DNA from: a beta proteobacterium AAP51
GTDB lineage: Bacteria; Pseudomonadota; Gammaproteobacteria; Burkholderiales; Burkholderiaceae_C
Reading direction: 5' to 3'
Assembly: GCA_001295905.1 (NCBI GenBank)
Contig: LJHT01000036.1
Location: forward strand, 1-64,000
Length of the DNA: 64,000 nucleotides
Position 1 is the first letter of the stretch, and each line of letters starts with the position of its first letter. Made by a program: the position numbers and the translations under genes. Positions 53,904 through 61,129 of the stretch are shown here, one piece after another. Below the pieces are notes generated by a model. The model worked only from the letters and a program-made list of their open reading frames with translations, ran no database searches and was not told where the DNA came from.

Positions 53904-55118
53904 TCAGACCGCGATGCTGCGCAGCCCCGCCGGGATGTCGCAGCGGCTGGCGCCGAAGAAGTTGCGGTAGGCCGGGTGCGCCAGGCGCGGCTGCGTGAGC
54001 CAGCTCGCGCCCTTGAGCACTGGCCGGCCGTCGAACCAGGGTGCGCTGTAGTCCCGGTAGAGGTGCGGCTCGAAGCCTTCGAAGGGGACGAAGGCGCTGG
54101 CCGTCCATTCCCACACATCGCCCCAGCGGAAGGCGGCGCCAGCCTGGCGCTGCGCCAGCACCCACTCGGCTTCGGCAGGAAGGCGGCGACCGGCCCAGCG
54201 GCACCAGGCCTGGGCTTCGTGCGCGCTGATGAAAGTGACGGCGAAGCCGGGGCGCGCTTGCGCGTGCAGCCGCTGCAGCCGCGCCGTGCCTTGCTGCTGG
54301 CGCCAGGCCCAGCCCGCTTCGGTCCACCAGCGCGCCTGGCCGTGGCCCTGTTCGAGGAAGGGCAGGAACTCGTCCCAGCGCACGGCCTGGGCGTCGATGG
54401 TGAAGGGCGCCACGCGCTCGCGGCAGCGGCCGAACTCGTTGTCGAAGGCGAACCCGGGGGCAGACACATCGCGGCCGAGTTCGATCTCTTCGCCCTGGAT
54501 GCGCAGCGCGGCCGGCGGCGCTGGCAAGGGGCGCGGCTGCCATCGCGCGTCGGCCGCCGGCACGCCCAGGCCCTGCGCCATGTACAGCGCAGCCTCGTGG
54601 TGCATGTCCTCGTGCAGCAGCGCCAGGCGAAAGGTGTAGAGCGTGTCGTCGCCGTCGTCGGGGGCGTCGGCCAGCAGGGCCAGCGTGGCATCGAGCTGCC
54701 GCGCGAGTTCGGCCTTCGTCGTGGCCACGTCGGGCAGCGGCAAGGCCCAGCGCGTGGCGTGCGGCACGGCGCTGCTGTCGTACAGCGCCTCGGCGTCGGG
54801 GCGCAGCGCGGGGCGGCGCGTCAGCGTGGGCTCGGCCCGCGGCCCTTGGCTCCAGGCCGGAAACCGCGTCGTCCACCAGCCCTGGAACCAGCCGATGTGG
54901 CCCAGTTCCCAGTGTGGTGGGTTCAGCTCCGTCCTGGGCGGCACGCGCAGCCCGGGCAGGGCCTGCTCGAAGGCGGCAAAGGTGGCCAGCGTGTCGGTAC
55001 GGCTGGCGCGCAGCAGCGCGGCCAGCGTGGCGCGCCCGCCGTGGCGCGCGGCCCAGGCCGGCGTGCCCGGGCTGCCCCGGCCAGCGGCCCCGGGCTCTGA
55101 TAGCGTCGTCACATGCAT
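53904..55118 (-). CDS. senA: SenA-type selenoneine synthase (EgtB/formylglycine-generating enzyme superfamily)
   Basis: 404 aa. N-terminal DinB-like domain with the non-heme iron ligands seen as His74 (LGHIGWFQGWW) and the HxxxH of HEDMHHEA (His169, His173). Then the FGE/sulfatase-modifying domain (LELGRDVSAPGFAFDNEFGR-like, WCRWAGRRLPAEAEW, VLKGASWLTQPRLAHPAYRN). EgtB-type enzymes join a sulfur donor to hercynine; with senB and selD beside it, the selenium version SenA is expected. Start: ATG in the ATGCAT at 55118; another at 55139 has GAGGACGAG upstream, giving 411 aa. Divergent from senB across a shared start. EgtD, needed to make hercynine, is not in the window. Confidence 0.87.
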   Translation of the reverse strand: MHVTTLSEPGAAGRGSPGTPAWAARHGGRATLAALLRASRTDTLATFAAFEQALPGLRVPPRTELNPPHWELGHIGWFQGWWTTRFPAWSQGPRAEPTLTRRPALRPDAEALYDSSAVPHATRWALPLPDVATTKAELARQLDATLALLADAPDDGDDTLYTFRLALLHEDMHHEAALYMAQGLGVPAADARWQPRPLPAPPAALRIQGEEIELGRDVSAPGFAFDNEFGRCRERVAPFTIDAQAVRWDEFLPFLEQGHGQARWWTEAGWAWRQQQGTARLQRLHAQARPGFAVTFISAHEAQAWCRWAGRRLPAEAEWVLAQRQAGAAFRWGDVWEWTASAFVPFEGFEPHLYRDYSAPWFDGRPVLKGASWLTQPRLAHPAYRNFFGASRCDIPAGLRSIAV

Positions 55119-56099
55119 CGGCCGCCCATGGTTCCGCATCTCGTCCTCGTGACACCGGCGCTGGCTTCGGCCAACAACGGCAATTGGCAGACGGCGCGCC
55201 GCTGGGCACGCCTGCTGGCGCCAGCTTATCGCGTGACGCTGACCGACCATGCCACGCCCGCCCAGATCGAGGCCGCCGACGCCATGCTGGCACTGCACGC
55301 GCGCCGCTCGGCAGCCTCCATCCAGGCCTGGCGCGAGGTTCACGTCACGCGGCCGCTGGTGGTGGTGCTCACGGGCACCGACCTCTATCGCGACATCGCC
55401 AGCGACGCCGATGCGCAGCGCTCTCTGGTGCTGGCCGACCGCCTCGTCGTGCTGAACGGCCACGGCGCGCGCTCGCTGCCTGCATCGCTGCGCGGGAAAG
55501 CCCGCGTGGTGCTGCAAAGCTGCGCCGCACGCCAGGCGCTGACCAAGCCACTGCGTCACCTGCGTGTGCTCATGGTGGGCCACCTGCGCGACGAGAAAGA
55601 CCCGCAGACCGTCTGGCGCGCCATCGCCCGCCTGCGCCACCGCGCCGATCTTCGCTTCGACCACGTCGGGGGCCCGCTGGACCCCGTGCTGGGCGCCGAG
55701 GCCCGTGCACTGGCTGCAGCCAACGCGCGCTTCCGCTGGCTGGGCGCGCTGCCGCACGCTGCCACCCGCGCCCGCATCCAGCGCGCGCACCTGCTCGTGC
55801 ACGCCAGCCGCATGGAAGGCGGCGCTCACGTGGTCATCGAGGCGCTGCGCAGCGGTACTGCGGTGCTGGCTTCGGCCATCGACGGCAACACCGGCCTGCT
55901 CGGCGACGACCACCCGGGCCTGTTCACGCCGGGCGACGACGCCGCCTTGGCGACCTTGCTTGAGCGCTGCCGCGACGAGCCCGCCATACTGCCGGCCCTG
56001 AGCGCCGCGGGTGACCGCCGGGCGCCGCTGTTCAAGCCCGAGGCCGAGGCCGCAGCGCTGAAGGCCTTGCTGGCCGAACTGCTGCCCCCCGGTGCATGA
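55113..56099 (+). CDS. senB: SenB-type selenosugar synthase (GT4-like glycosyltransferase)
   Basis: 328 aa (323 if the ATG at 55128 is used). N-terminus VTPALASANNGNWQTARRWA, then LVVVLTGTDLYRDIASDADA, LMVGHLRDEKDPQTVWRAIA and the donor-binding E-x7-E of GT4 in SRMEGGAHVVIEALRSG. SenB was described as joining a sugar of UDP-GlcNAc to selenophosphate-derived selenium, giving the selenosugar substrate of SenA. selD follows after 56 bp, on the same strand. Neither candidate start has a good ribosome site. Confidence 0.86.
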   Translation: MHRPPMVPHLVLVTPALASANNGNWQTARRWARLLAPAYRVTLTDHATPAQIEAADAMLALHARRSAASIQAWREVHVTRPLVVVLTGTDLYRDIASDADAQRSLVLADRLVVLNGHGARSLPASLRGKARVVLQSCAARQALTKPLRHLRVLMVGHLRDEKDPQTVWRAIARLRHRADLRFDHVGGPLDPVLGAEARALAAANARFRWLGALPHAATRARIQRAHLLVHASRMEGGAHVVIEALRSGTAVLASAIDGNTGLLGDDHPGLFTPGDDAALATLLERCRDEPAILPALSAAGDRRAPLFKPEAEAAALKALLAELLPPGA

Positions 56100-56155
56100 A
56101 GCAGCCCCCGAACCGGCCCTGACCCGGCTTCCAACCCGTCCCTGGAGACCCGCCC

Positions 56156-57217
56156 ATGAATGCCCCCGAAAAGACCCCCGGTGAACCGCGCCTGACCTCC
56201 CTTTCGCACGGCGGCGGCTGCGGCTGCAAGATCGCACCCGGCGTGCTGTCGGAGATCCTCAAGGGCACGGCCGCCATGCCCATCCCGAAAGAGCTGCTGG
56301 TGGGCATCGAGACGGCCGACGACGCCGCCGTCTACCAGCTCAACGACGAACAGGCGCTGATCGCCACGACCGACTTCTTCATGCCCATCGTCGACGACCC
56401 CTTCGACTTCGGGCGCATCGCCGCCACCAACGCCATCAGCGATGTCTACGCCATGGGCGGCCGGCCCATCCTGGCGCTGGCGCTCGTGGGCATGCCCATC
56501 AACGTGCTGTCCACGCAGACCATCGGGCGCGTGCTGGAGGGCGGCGCCTCCGTGTGCCGCACGGCAGGCATTCCCATCGCCGGCGGCCACACCATCGACA
56601 GCGTCGAGGCCATCTACGGCCTGGTGGCGCTGGGACTTGTGCATCCTCGCCAAGTCAAGCGCAACGCCGACGCGCGCCCGGGCGACGTGCTGGTGCTCGG
56701 CAAGCCGCTGGGCGTGGGCGTGATGAGCGCGGCGCTGAAGAAGGGCGAGTTGGGCGAGGCCGGCTACGCGCAGATGATCGCGACGACCACGAAGCTCAAC
56801 ACGCCAGGGCCGGATCTGGCCGCCATCGACGGCGTGCACGCGCTGACGGACGTCACCGGCTTCGGCCTGGCGGGCCACGCGCTCGAACTGGCGCGCGGCG
56901 CCCGCTGCACGGTGCACATCGACTGGGCCGCAGTGCCCTTGCTGCAGGGTGTGCGCACCTTGGCCGGGCAGGGCTTCGTCACCGGGGCGTCGGGCCGCAA
57001 CTGGGCCGGCTACGGGCACGACGTGGACGTGCCGGCCAGCCTGGCCGCTGAAGACCGCGCCCTGCTCACCGACCCCCAGACCAGCGGCGGCCTGCTCGTC
57101 AGCTGCGAGCCTGGTGCCGTGGACGCGGTCTTGGCCGTGTTCCGCCGCCACGGTTTCGACGCGGCGGCGGTGGTGGGACGCATCGAGGCCGGCCCTTCGC
57201 GCCTGACGGTGGCCTGA
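56156..57217 (+). CDS. selD: Selenide, water dikinase (selenophosphate synthetase; SenC role)
   Basis: Makes selenophosphate from selenide and ATP. 353 aa. Catalytic Cys22 and Lys25 in SHGGGCGCKIAPG (Cys, not Sec). Then GIETADDAAVYQLND, TTDFFMPIVDDPFDFGRIAA, TNAISDVYAMGGRPILALAL, and GGASVCRTAGIPIAGGHTID, ending with LLTDPQTSGGLLVSCEPG. GGAGA precedes the ATG. It stands 56 bp after senB and supplies selenophosphate to SenB; it may also serve other selenium uses. No selA or selB is in the window. Confidence 0.95.
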   Translation: MNAPEKTPGEPRLTSLSHGGGCGCKIAPGVLSEILKGTAAMPIPKELLVGIETADDAAVYQLNDEQALIATTDFFMPIVDDPFDFGRIAATNAISDVYAMGGRPILALALVGMPINVLSTQTIGRVLEGGASVCRTAGIPIAGGHTIDSVEAIYGLVALGLVHPRQVKRNADARPGDVLVLGKPLGVGVMSAALKKGELGEAGYAQMIATTTKLNTPGPDLAAIDGVHALTDVTGFGLAGHALELARGARCTVHIDWAAVPLLQGVRTLAGQGFVTGASGRNWAGYGHDVDVPASLAAEDRALLTDPQTSGGLLVSCEPGAVDAVLAVFRRHGFDAAAVVGRIEAGPSRLTVA

Positions 57218-57253
57218 GCCCGGCTGACCCCCGGGCCACCACGCCCGGGCGCC

Positions 57254-57269
57254 GCACCGGCCCCGGTGC
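57254..57269. repeat. Inverted repeat between selD and the next gene
   Basis: GCACCGG (57254-57260), CC, CCGGTGC (57263-57269): a 7-bp perfect inverted repeat with 2-bp spacer. No T run follows. It could be a regulatory site or a hairpin; nothing in the sequence decides. Confidence 0.3.
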
Positions 57270-57338
57270 AGCGGCTGCCGGGGACCGAAGCCCGTCGCGC
57301 CTGGGTTCACCGGGAACTGGCGCGGTGACAACGACTGC

Positions 57339-59009
57339 ATGAGTACCACGACCCCCTCTTCACGCTGGGCCATGGCCGGCGCCGTGGCTGCTGCCCTGGC
57401 CGCGTTGCTGCTGCTCAACGCCGCCTTCAGCCTTCGCAACTGGTGGCCCACGCCCTTCGTGCTGCCCAACAGCCGGCTCGCGCCGGAGTTCGTCGCCTTG
57501 TGGCTGCTGGCACTGGGCTGGGTGGCCTGGCGCCAGCGCGCCTCGCCGCGCGTGGTGACGCTCTTCACGCTGGCCAGCGCGCTGCTTCTGCTGGGGCGTT
57601 ATGCCAACGTCACGGTGCCCACGCTCTTCGGGCGGCCCGTCAATCTGTACTGGGACGGCCAGCAGATCCCACGCTTCCTGTGGGTCTCCGCGCGCGACTA
57701 TCCCGGCTGGGCGGTTGCCATCGCCGTGCTGTGGACGCTGCTGGCAGCCTGGGTTGTCTGGGTGCTGCTGCGCTGGGCGACGACGCGGCTGGTGCGTGAC
57801 GCAGCACCCTACGCGCTGCGCGCGCGCTGGACCTGGCTGCCCACGACGGCCGCCACGGTTGCCGTGGTCGCCCATCTGGCTGGCTGGGCGCCCAGCATCA
57901 CCTGGCACCTGGTGGCCGACCCGATCACGCCGACGTATGCGCGCCAGGCGGTGCTGCTGGGCACGGCCTTCCTGCCCGGAAGGGCAGAAGCCGCACTGCC
58001 GGTGGCGCAGCCGTTGGAGGCCGCGATGCAGGCGCCGCCCGCGCAGGCGCTGGGCCTGCTGGCCGGGCGCGATTTCACGCTGATGTTTCTGGAGTCCTAT
58101 GGCGCCATGGCCTTCGAGCATCCGCGTGCCGGGCCGCAGCTCGCGCCGGCGCGGGCGCAACTGGCGCACGACATCGCGGCCAGCGGGTACCTCGTGGCCT
58201 CGGCGTTCGTGCGCGCTGCCACGTTCGCCGGGGCTTCGGAGCTGTCGCATCTGTCGCTGCTGTCGGGCATCGACCTCAGCGACCCGCTGCGCCACGACGT
58301 GTTGCTGACCACCAAGCGCCCGACGCTGGCGCGGCTGTTCGCCCGCGCCGGCTACGAAACCGTGGCGCTGTACCCGGCGCTGAGCTGGGACTGGCCCGAG
58401 GGCCGCTTCTACGGTTTCGAGCGCCTGCTGGACGCGCGGGATCTGCGCTACGAAGGCCCGCCGCTGGGCTACTGGAAAGTGCCTGACCAGTTCAGCATCG
58501 CGCGCTTCGAGCAGCTGAACCCGCTGACGGCCGGCTCGCGCCCGCGCTTCCTGTTCTTTCCCACCATCACCAGCCACTTGCCCTTCGGCCCGGTGCCGCC
58601 TTACCAGCCTGACTGGCAACGCCTGCTGACGCCTGACCCGTTCGGGGCCGAGGACACCGAACGGCTGCGCAACGCCTATGTCGATTGGCTGGACATGCTG
58701 CCGAACTACGTCGGCATGTTCGACTACACCTACCGCTGGCTCGGCGGCTACCTGCAGCGCCCGCACCCGCGCGAGATGGTCATGCTGTGGGTGGGCGACC
58801 ACCAGCCGGCCGCCAGTGTCAGCGGCGAGGGCGCCAGCTGGGATGTGCCGGTTCACATCGTCACGCGCGACCCGGTGCTGCTGGCGCGCTTCGTGGCCCT
58901 GGGTTTCAAGCCTGGGCTGGAGCCCGCGCGGCCCGTACTGGGTGGGATGCACGACCTCCATGCGGCGCTTCTGATGGCCTTGGACGGCTCCGCAGCCGCC
59001 AGACCCTGA
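57339..59009 (+). CDS. Membrane-bound alkaline phosphatase/sulfatase-superfamily protein
   Basis: 556 aa. Five or so N-terminal membrane segments (residues ~10-200, for example AVAAALAALLLLNAAFSLRN and LPTTAATVAVVAHLAGWAPS) then a periplasmic alkaline phosphatase-fold domain. Metal and nucleophile regions: TLMFLESYGAMAFEH, TFAGASELSHLSLLSGIDLS, FFPTITSHLPFGPV and LWVGDHQPAAS. Relatives transfer phosphoglycerol or phosphoethanolamine, or cleave sulfate esters. It starts 121 bp after selD on the same strand; whether it belongs to the selenium cluster is unclear. Confidence 0.8.
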   Translation: MSTTTPSSRWAMAGAVAAALAALLLLNAAFSLRNWWPTPFVLPNSRLAPEFVALWLLALGWVAWRQRASPRVVTLFTLASALLLLGRYANVTVPTLFGRPVNLYWDGQQIPRFLWVSARDYPGWAVAIAVLWTLLAAWVVWVLLRWATTRLVRDAAPYALRARWTWLPTTAATVAVVAHLAGWAPSITWHLVADPITPTYARQAVLLGTAFLPGRAEAALPVAQPLEAAMQAPPAQALGLLAGRDFTLMFLESYGAMAFEHPRAGPQLAPARAQLAHDIAASGYLVASAFVRAATFAGASELSHLSLLSGIDLSDPLRHDVLLTTKRPTLARLFARAGYETVALYPALSWDWPEGRFYGFERLLDARDLRYEGPPLGYWKVPDQFSIARFEQLNPLTAGSRPRFLFFPTITSHLPFGPVPPYQPDWQRLLTPDPFGAEDTERLRNAYVDWLDMLPNYVGMFDYTYRWLGGYLQRPHPREMVMLWVGDHQPAASVSGEGASWDVPVHIVTRDPVLLARFVALGFKPGLEPARPVLGGMHDLHAALLMALDGSAAARP

Positions 59010-59146
59010 GCGCCGCGAGCCGCGATGGGGGTGAGAGGCGCGCACGGATCAACATTGTTGATTCCAGGTAGCCCTGCGAACTAAGGGCCAGGTAAATCAA
59101 TAACTTAGCGACGGCAGTTTCGAGGGCACGCAGGCCTTCAGGGCCC

Positions 59147-59213
59147 GTTGGCAGACTTAGCTTGCAGCTGTTGGCAGGGTTGAGTTGCGACGTTGGCAGG
59201 GGAAGCTTGTTCC
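59147..59213 (+). repeat. Three imperfect direct repeats of 22-23 bp
   Basis: Each unit begins with GTTGGCAG, at 59147-59154, 59170-59177 and 59192-59199 (spacing 23 and 22). The rest is partly conserved, for example CTTGCAGCT, AGTTGCGAC and GCTTGTTCC. A fourth, weaker unit may lie upstream (CTTAGCGACGGCAG near 59104-59117). Multiple spaced copies suggest binding sites for a recombinase or other protein, or the relic end of a mobile element. Confidence 0.55.
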
Positions 59214-59254
59214 GACAAACATCAACCATCCGCTGCCCCGTTCGCAGGCTTGAT

Positions 59255-59282
59255 GGTTAACATAATATACATCGTACACAGT
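59255..59282 (-). other. Chromosomal dif site (XerC/XerD recombination site)
   Basis: 28 bp. Written on the plus strand: GGTTAACATAA (59255-59265, XerD arm), TATACA centre (59266-59271), TCGTACACAGT (59272-59282, XerC arm). On the minus strand this reads as the proteobacterial dif: the centre TGTATA and the XerD arm through TTATGTTAA are identical to E. coli dif, while the XerC arm is more divergent, as usual. XerCD resolve chromosome dimers here at division. This places the window at the replication terminus. Confidence 0.88.
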
Positions 59283-59440
59283 TCATACGAGGGGCAGTTA
59301 CTCCCACACCAATGACGATGGCCGCGCACCCACCCCCTGATCCGGGGCCACCCCCACGAACGATCGCGGCTTTTCCGTAGCATTCCGCCCGCGCTCATTC
59401 ATGGCGTTGAAGAACACATCTACGGACCAGCAGCCTCGAC

Positions 59441-60049
59441 ATGCAACACGCGCACCCCCTCAGGCCCTTGCTGTTGGCATTCGCGCTGGCCTCGGCGACC
59501 GTACACGCCGCGCCCACTACCGACGTCAACGCCGCACCCGAAGCCCAGCCCGGGCTCGTGAAGTCTTCCAGCGGCCCCATGGGTCTGCGCGCGAACGACA
59601 CGAACCGCGACGCCCGCACCATCGACCTGCTGGTGGAGATGCAGCAACCCACGGCCGGCATCCAGTTCAATGAGCGCGCGCCTCGGCGCAGCACGGAAGA
59701 AGCCCTCGCACGCCCGGCCGCGGCCGCACCCGCGCGGCCGGCGGCGCCTGCCGCCATCGAGGCCCCGCCCACGCCGCCTTCGGGCCTGTTCGGCAGTGGC
59801 GCCACGCCCACCGTTCAGGCCCGCAATGTGGCCGTGGATGCGCCTTCGCGCTCGGCCGAGATGCCCGGCCGCCCTTCTTCGTCGAAACCCGGCTCGGAAG
59901 CGCCCCCCGAGCTCAAGCGCTGGCTCGCCTGGCCTCGGCAGGTGATCGAGTACATCCGCGAGAACCGCACCTGGGTGGCCGGCAGTACCGCCACGCTGCT
60001 GCTGCTGGGGTGGACGGCCTCGGTGATGTTCAACCGGCGGCGCGGCTGA
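59441..60049 (+). CDS. Hypothetical exported protein with C-terminal membrane anchor
   Basis: 202 aa. Sec-type signal peptide (PLLLAFALASATVHAAP) then a Pro/Ala/Ser-rich, probably unstructured middle (residues ~25-150), a short helical part (LKRWLAWPRQVIEYIRENRT) and one C-terminal membrane segment (WVAGSTATLLLLGWTASVMF) before NRRRG. This topology, with a positive tail inside, resembles a surface or sorting anchor. I do not recognise a family. First gene after dif. Confidence 0.6.
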   Translation: MQHAHPLRPLLLAFALASATVHAAPTTDVNAAPEAQPGLVKSSSGPMGLRANDTNRDARTIDLLVEMQQPTAGIQFNERAPRRSTEEALARPAAAAPARPAAPAAIEAPPTPPSGLFGSGATPTVQARNVAVDAPSRSAEMPGRPSSSKPGSEAPPELKRWLAWPRQVIEYIRENRTWVAGSTATLLLLGWTASVMFNRRRG

Positions 60050-60124
60050 AGCACGCGCTCCCCGCCTGGGGCGCCAGGGCTCGCGCACGACGGGCAGCCT
60101 GAGCAGAGCCGGCCCTCCTTCACT

Positions 60125-60143
60125 GGCGGCCCGGAAGGCCGCC
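60125..60143. terminator. GC hairpin between convergent genes
   Basis: GGCGGCC (60125-60131), CGGAA loop, GGCCGCC (60137-60143): a 7-bp stem lying between the stop at 60049 (plus) and the stop at 60151 (minus). No U tract follows on either strand. Possibly a shared weak terminator. Confidence 0.35.
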
Positions 60144-60150
60144 GGAGGTT

Positions 60151-60357
60151 TCAGCGGACGCCGGCGCCCTCGCCCTCGTCGGGGCCGTCGTCATCACCCT
60201 CGACCGCGCTGCCCGCAGTAGGTGCCACGCGGTCCAGCGGGCGGCACAGCTGCCGGTTCAGTTGCCCCAGCCGTTCCGACTTTTCCATCGCAGCCAGCAC
60301 GACTTCGGGGTTGATCATCAGCATGAACGGGTTGCGTTCGGGAGCGGGGTGCGCCAT
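60151..60357 (-). CDS. Small hypothetical protein
   Basis: 68 aa. N-terminal part MLMINPEVVLAAMEKSERLG, QLNRQLCRPLDRVAP; the C-terminus is acidic and low-complexity. From memory, small ORFs with MINPE.VL..ME.SERL occur in related Burkholderiales, which suggests conservation, but I know of no function. Start ATG 60357; the ATG at 60324 (MLMINPEVV) is a plausible alternative. AGGAGG lies upstream at about 60364-60369 (minus strand), supporting 60357. Confidence 0.5.
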   Translation of the reverse strand: MAHPAPERNPFMLMINPEVVLAAMEKSERLGQLNRQLCRPLDRVAPTAGSAVEGDDDGPDEGEGAGVR

Positions 60358-60444
60358 GGCGGGCCTCCTATCACTGCGGTATGGCAGTTATCGGCACTCT
60401 AGGCACGGCCTTCGTTCCTGTTGAGTCGGCGGCGCGACAAACAT

Positions 60445-60467
60445 CGTGTCAGACGACTTCTGACACG
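60445..60467. terminator. Long perfect inverted repeat, probable terminator of tatD-ankyrin transcription
   Basis: CGTGTCAGA (60445-60453), CGACT, TCTGACACG (60459-60467): 9-bp perfect arms with a 5-bp spacer. Read from the minus strand it lies 21 bp after the ankyrin stop and is followed by ATGTTTGT, a modest U tract. As the minus-strand hairpin it would end the tatD-ankyrin unit; as a palindrome it could also be an operator for the small gene at 60151-60357. Confidence 0.5.
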
Positions 60468-60487
60468 GTCACTCTGCACACCCGGGC

Positions 60488-61129
60488 TCAGCGCGTCGCC
60501 GCCGCCAGCCGGCGTGCCAAGGATTCACGCCCTGCAGAGCCGGCGAAATCGGCCGCGTTCATGCCCTGGTCGTTGCGGGCCTGCAGGCTGGCGCCGCGGG
60601 CCAGCAGCAGGTCGACGCTGGTTTCCGGGCCATAGCGGCTGGCCATCATCAGCGGCGTGGAACGGTTGGGCGCCGCCGCCTCGATGGCCGCACCCCGGTC
60701 AAGCAGCAAGGCCACCAGGCGTGTCTCCGGCCCCGTGGCGGCGTAGTGCAGGGGCGTCCAGCCTGCGCGGTTCACGGCTGCTCCGCGGGCCAGCAACTGT
60801 TCGGCCAGCGGCAGGTTGCCGCGCAGGGCCGCCATCATCAGCGGTGTCTCGTTGCTGGCGTTGGCCAGGTCGGGCTGGATCTTCGGGTGCGCCAGCAGGG
60901 CGGCGGCCACGGCCACCGATTCGTCGCGCATGGCGACGAACAACGCAGGCTGGCCCTTTTCGTTCAGCACGTTGGGGTCCACGCCCTGCGCCAGCAAGCG
61001 CTGCACGGTGCGTGCGTCGTCCAGGTGCACGGCGCGAAAGAAATCGACCAGCGCATCGGCCTGCGCTGAAGAAAATGCCATCGCTGCAAATAGATAGGCG
61101 ATGAATTTGAAGTAATTTCTACGTTTCAT
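60488..61129 (-). CDS. Exported ankyrin-repeat protein
   Basis: 213 aa from the ATG at 61129. Signal peptide (FKFIAYLFAAMAFSSAQADA) and then about five ankyrin repeats: ARTVQRLLAQGVDPNVLNEK, GQPALFVAMRDE, SNETPLMMAALRGNLPLAEQ, GWTPLHYAATGPETRLVALL, RSTPLMMASRYGPETSVDLL, NDQGMNAADFAGSAGRESLA. The start overlaps the tatD stop by 4 bp. Likely a periplasmic protein-interaction scaffold; partner unknown. Confidence 0.9.
   Translation of the reverse strand: MKRRNYFKFIAYLFAAMAFSSAQADALVDFFRAVHLDDARTVQRLLAQGVDPNVLNEKGQPALFVAMRDESVAVAAALLAHPKIQPDLANASNETPLMMAALRGNLPLAEQLLARGAAVNRAGWTPLHYAATGPETRLVALLLDRGAAIEAAAPNRSTPLMMASRYGPETSVDLLLARGASLQARNDQGMNAADFAGSAGRESLARRLAAATR

Larger units (their letters stand above)
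59010..59440. other. Gene-free terminus region with dif
   Basis: 431 bp without a convincing gene between two plus-strand genes. Much richer in A+T than its surroundings. Contains the inverted repeat ATCAACA-T-TGTTGAT (59048-59062), three tandem-like direct repeats (59147-59213), the inverted repeat AACCATC/GATGGTT (59224-59258) and the dif site (59255-59282). The right end (59283-59440) is plain GC-rich spacer and should hold the promoter of the next gene, but I cannot point to one. Confidence 0.6.

Noticed and set aside
56219..56230. Possible selenocysteine codon (TGA) in the SelD active site
   Set aside because: The codon is Cys in SHGGGCGCK; there is no in-frame TGA in selD.
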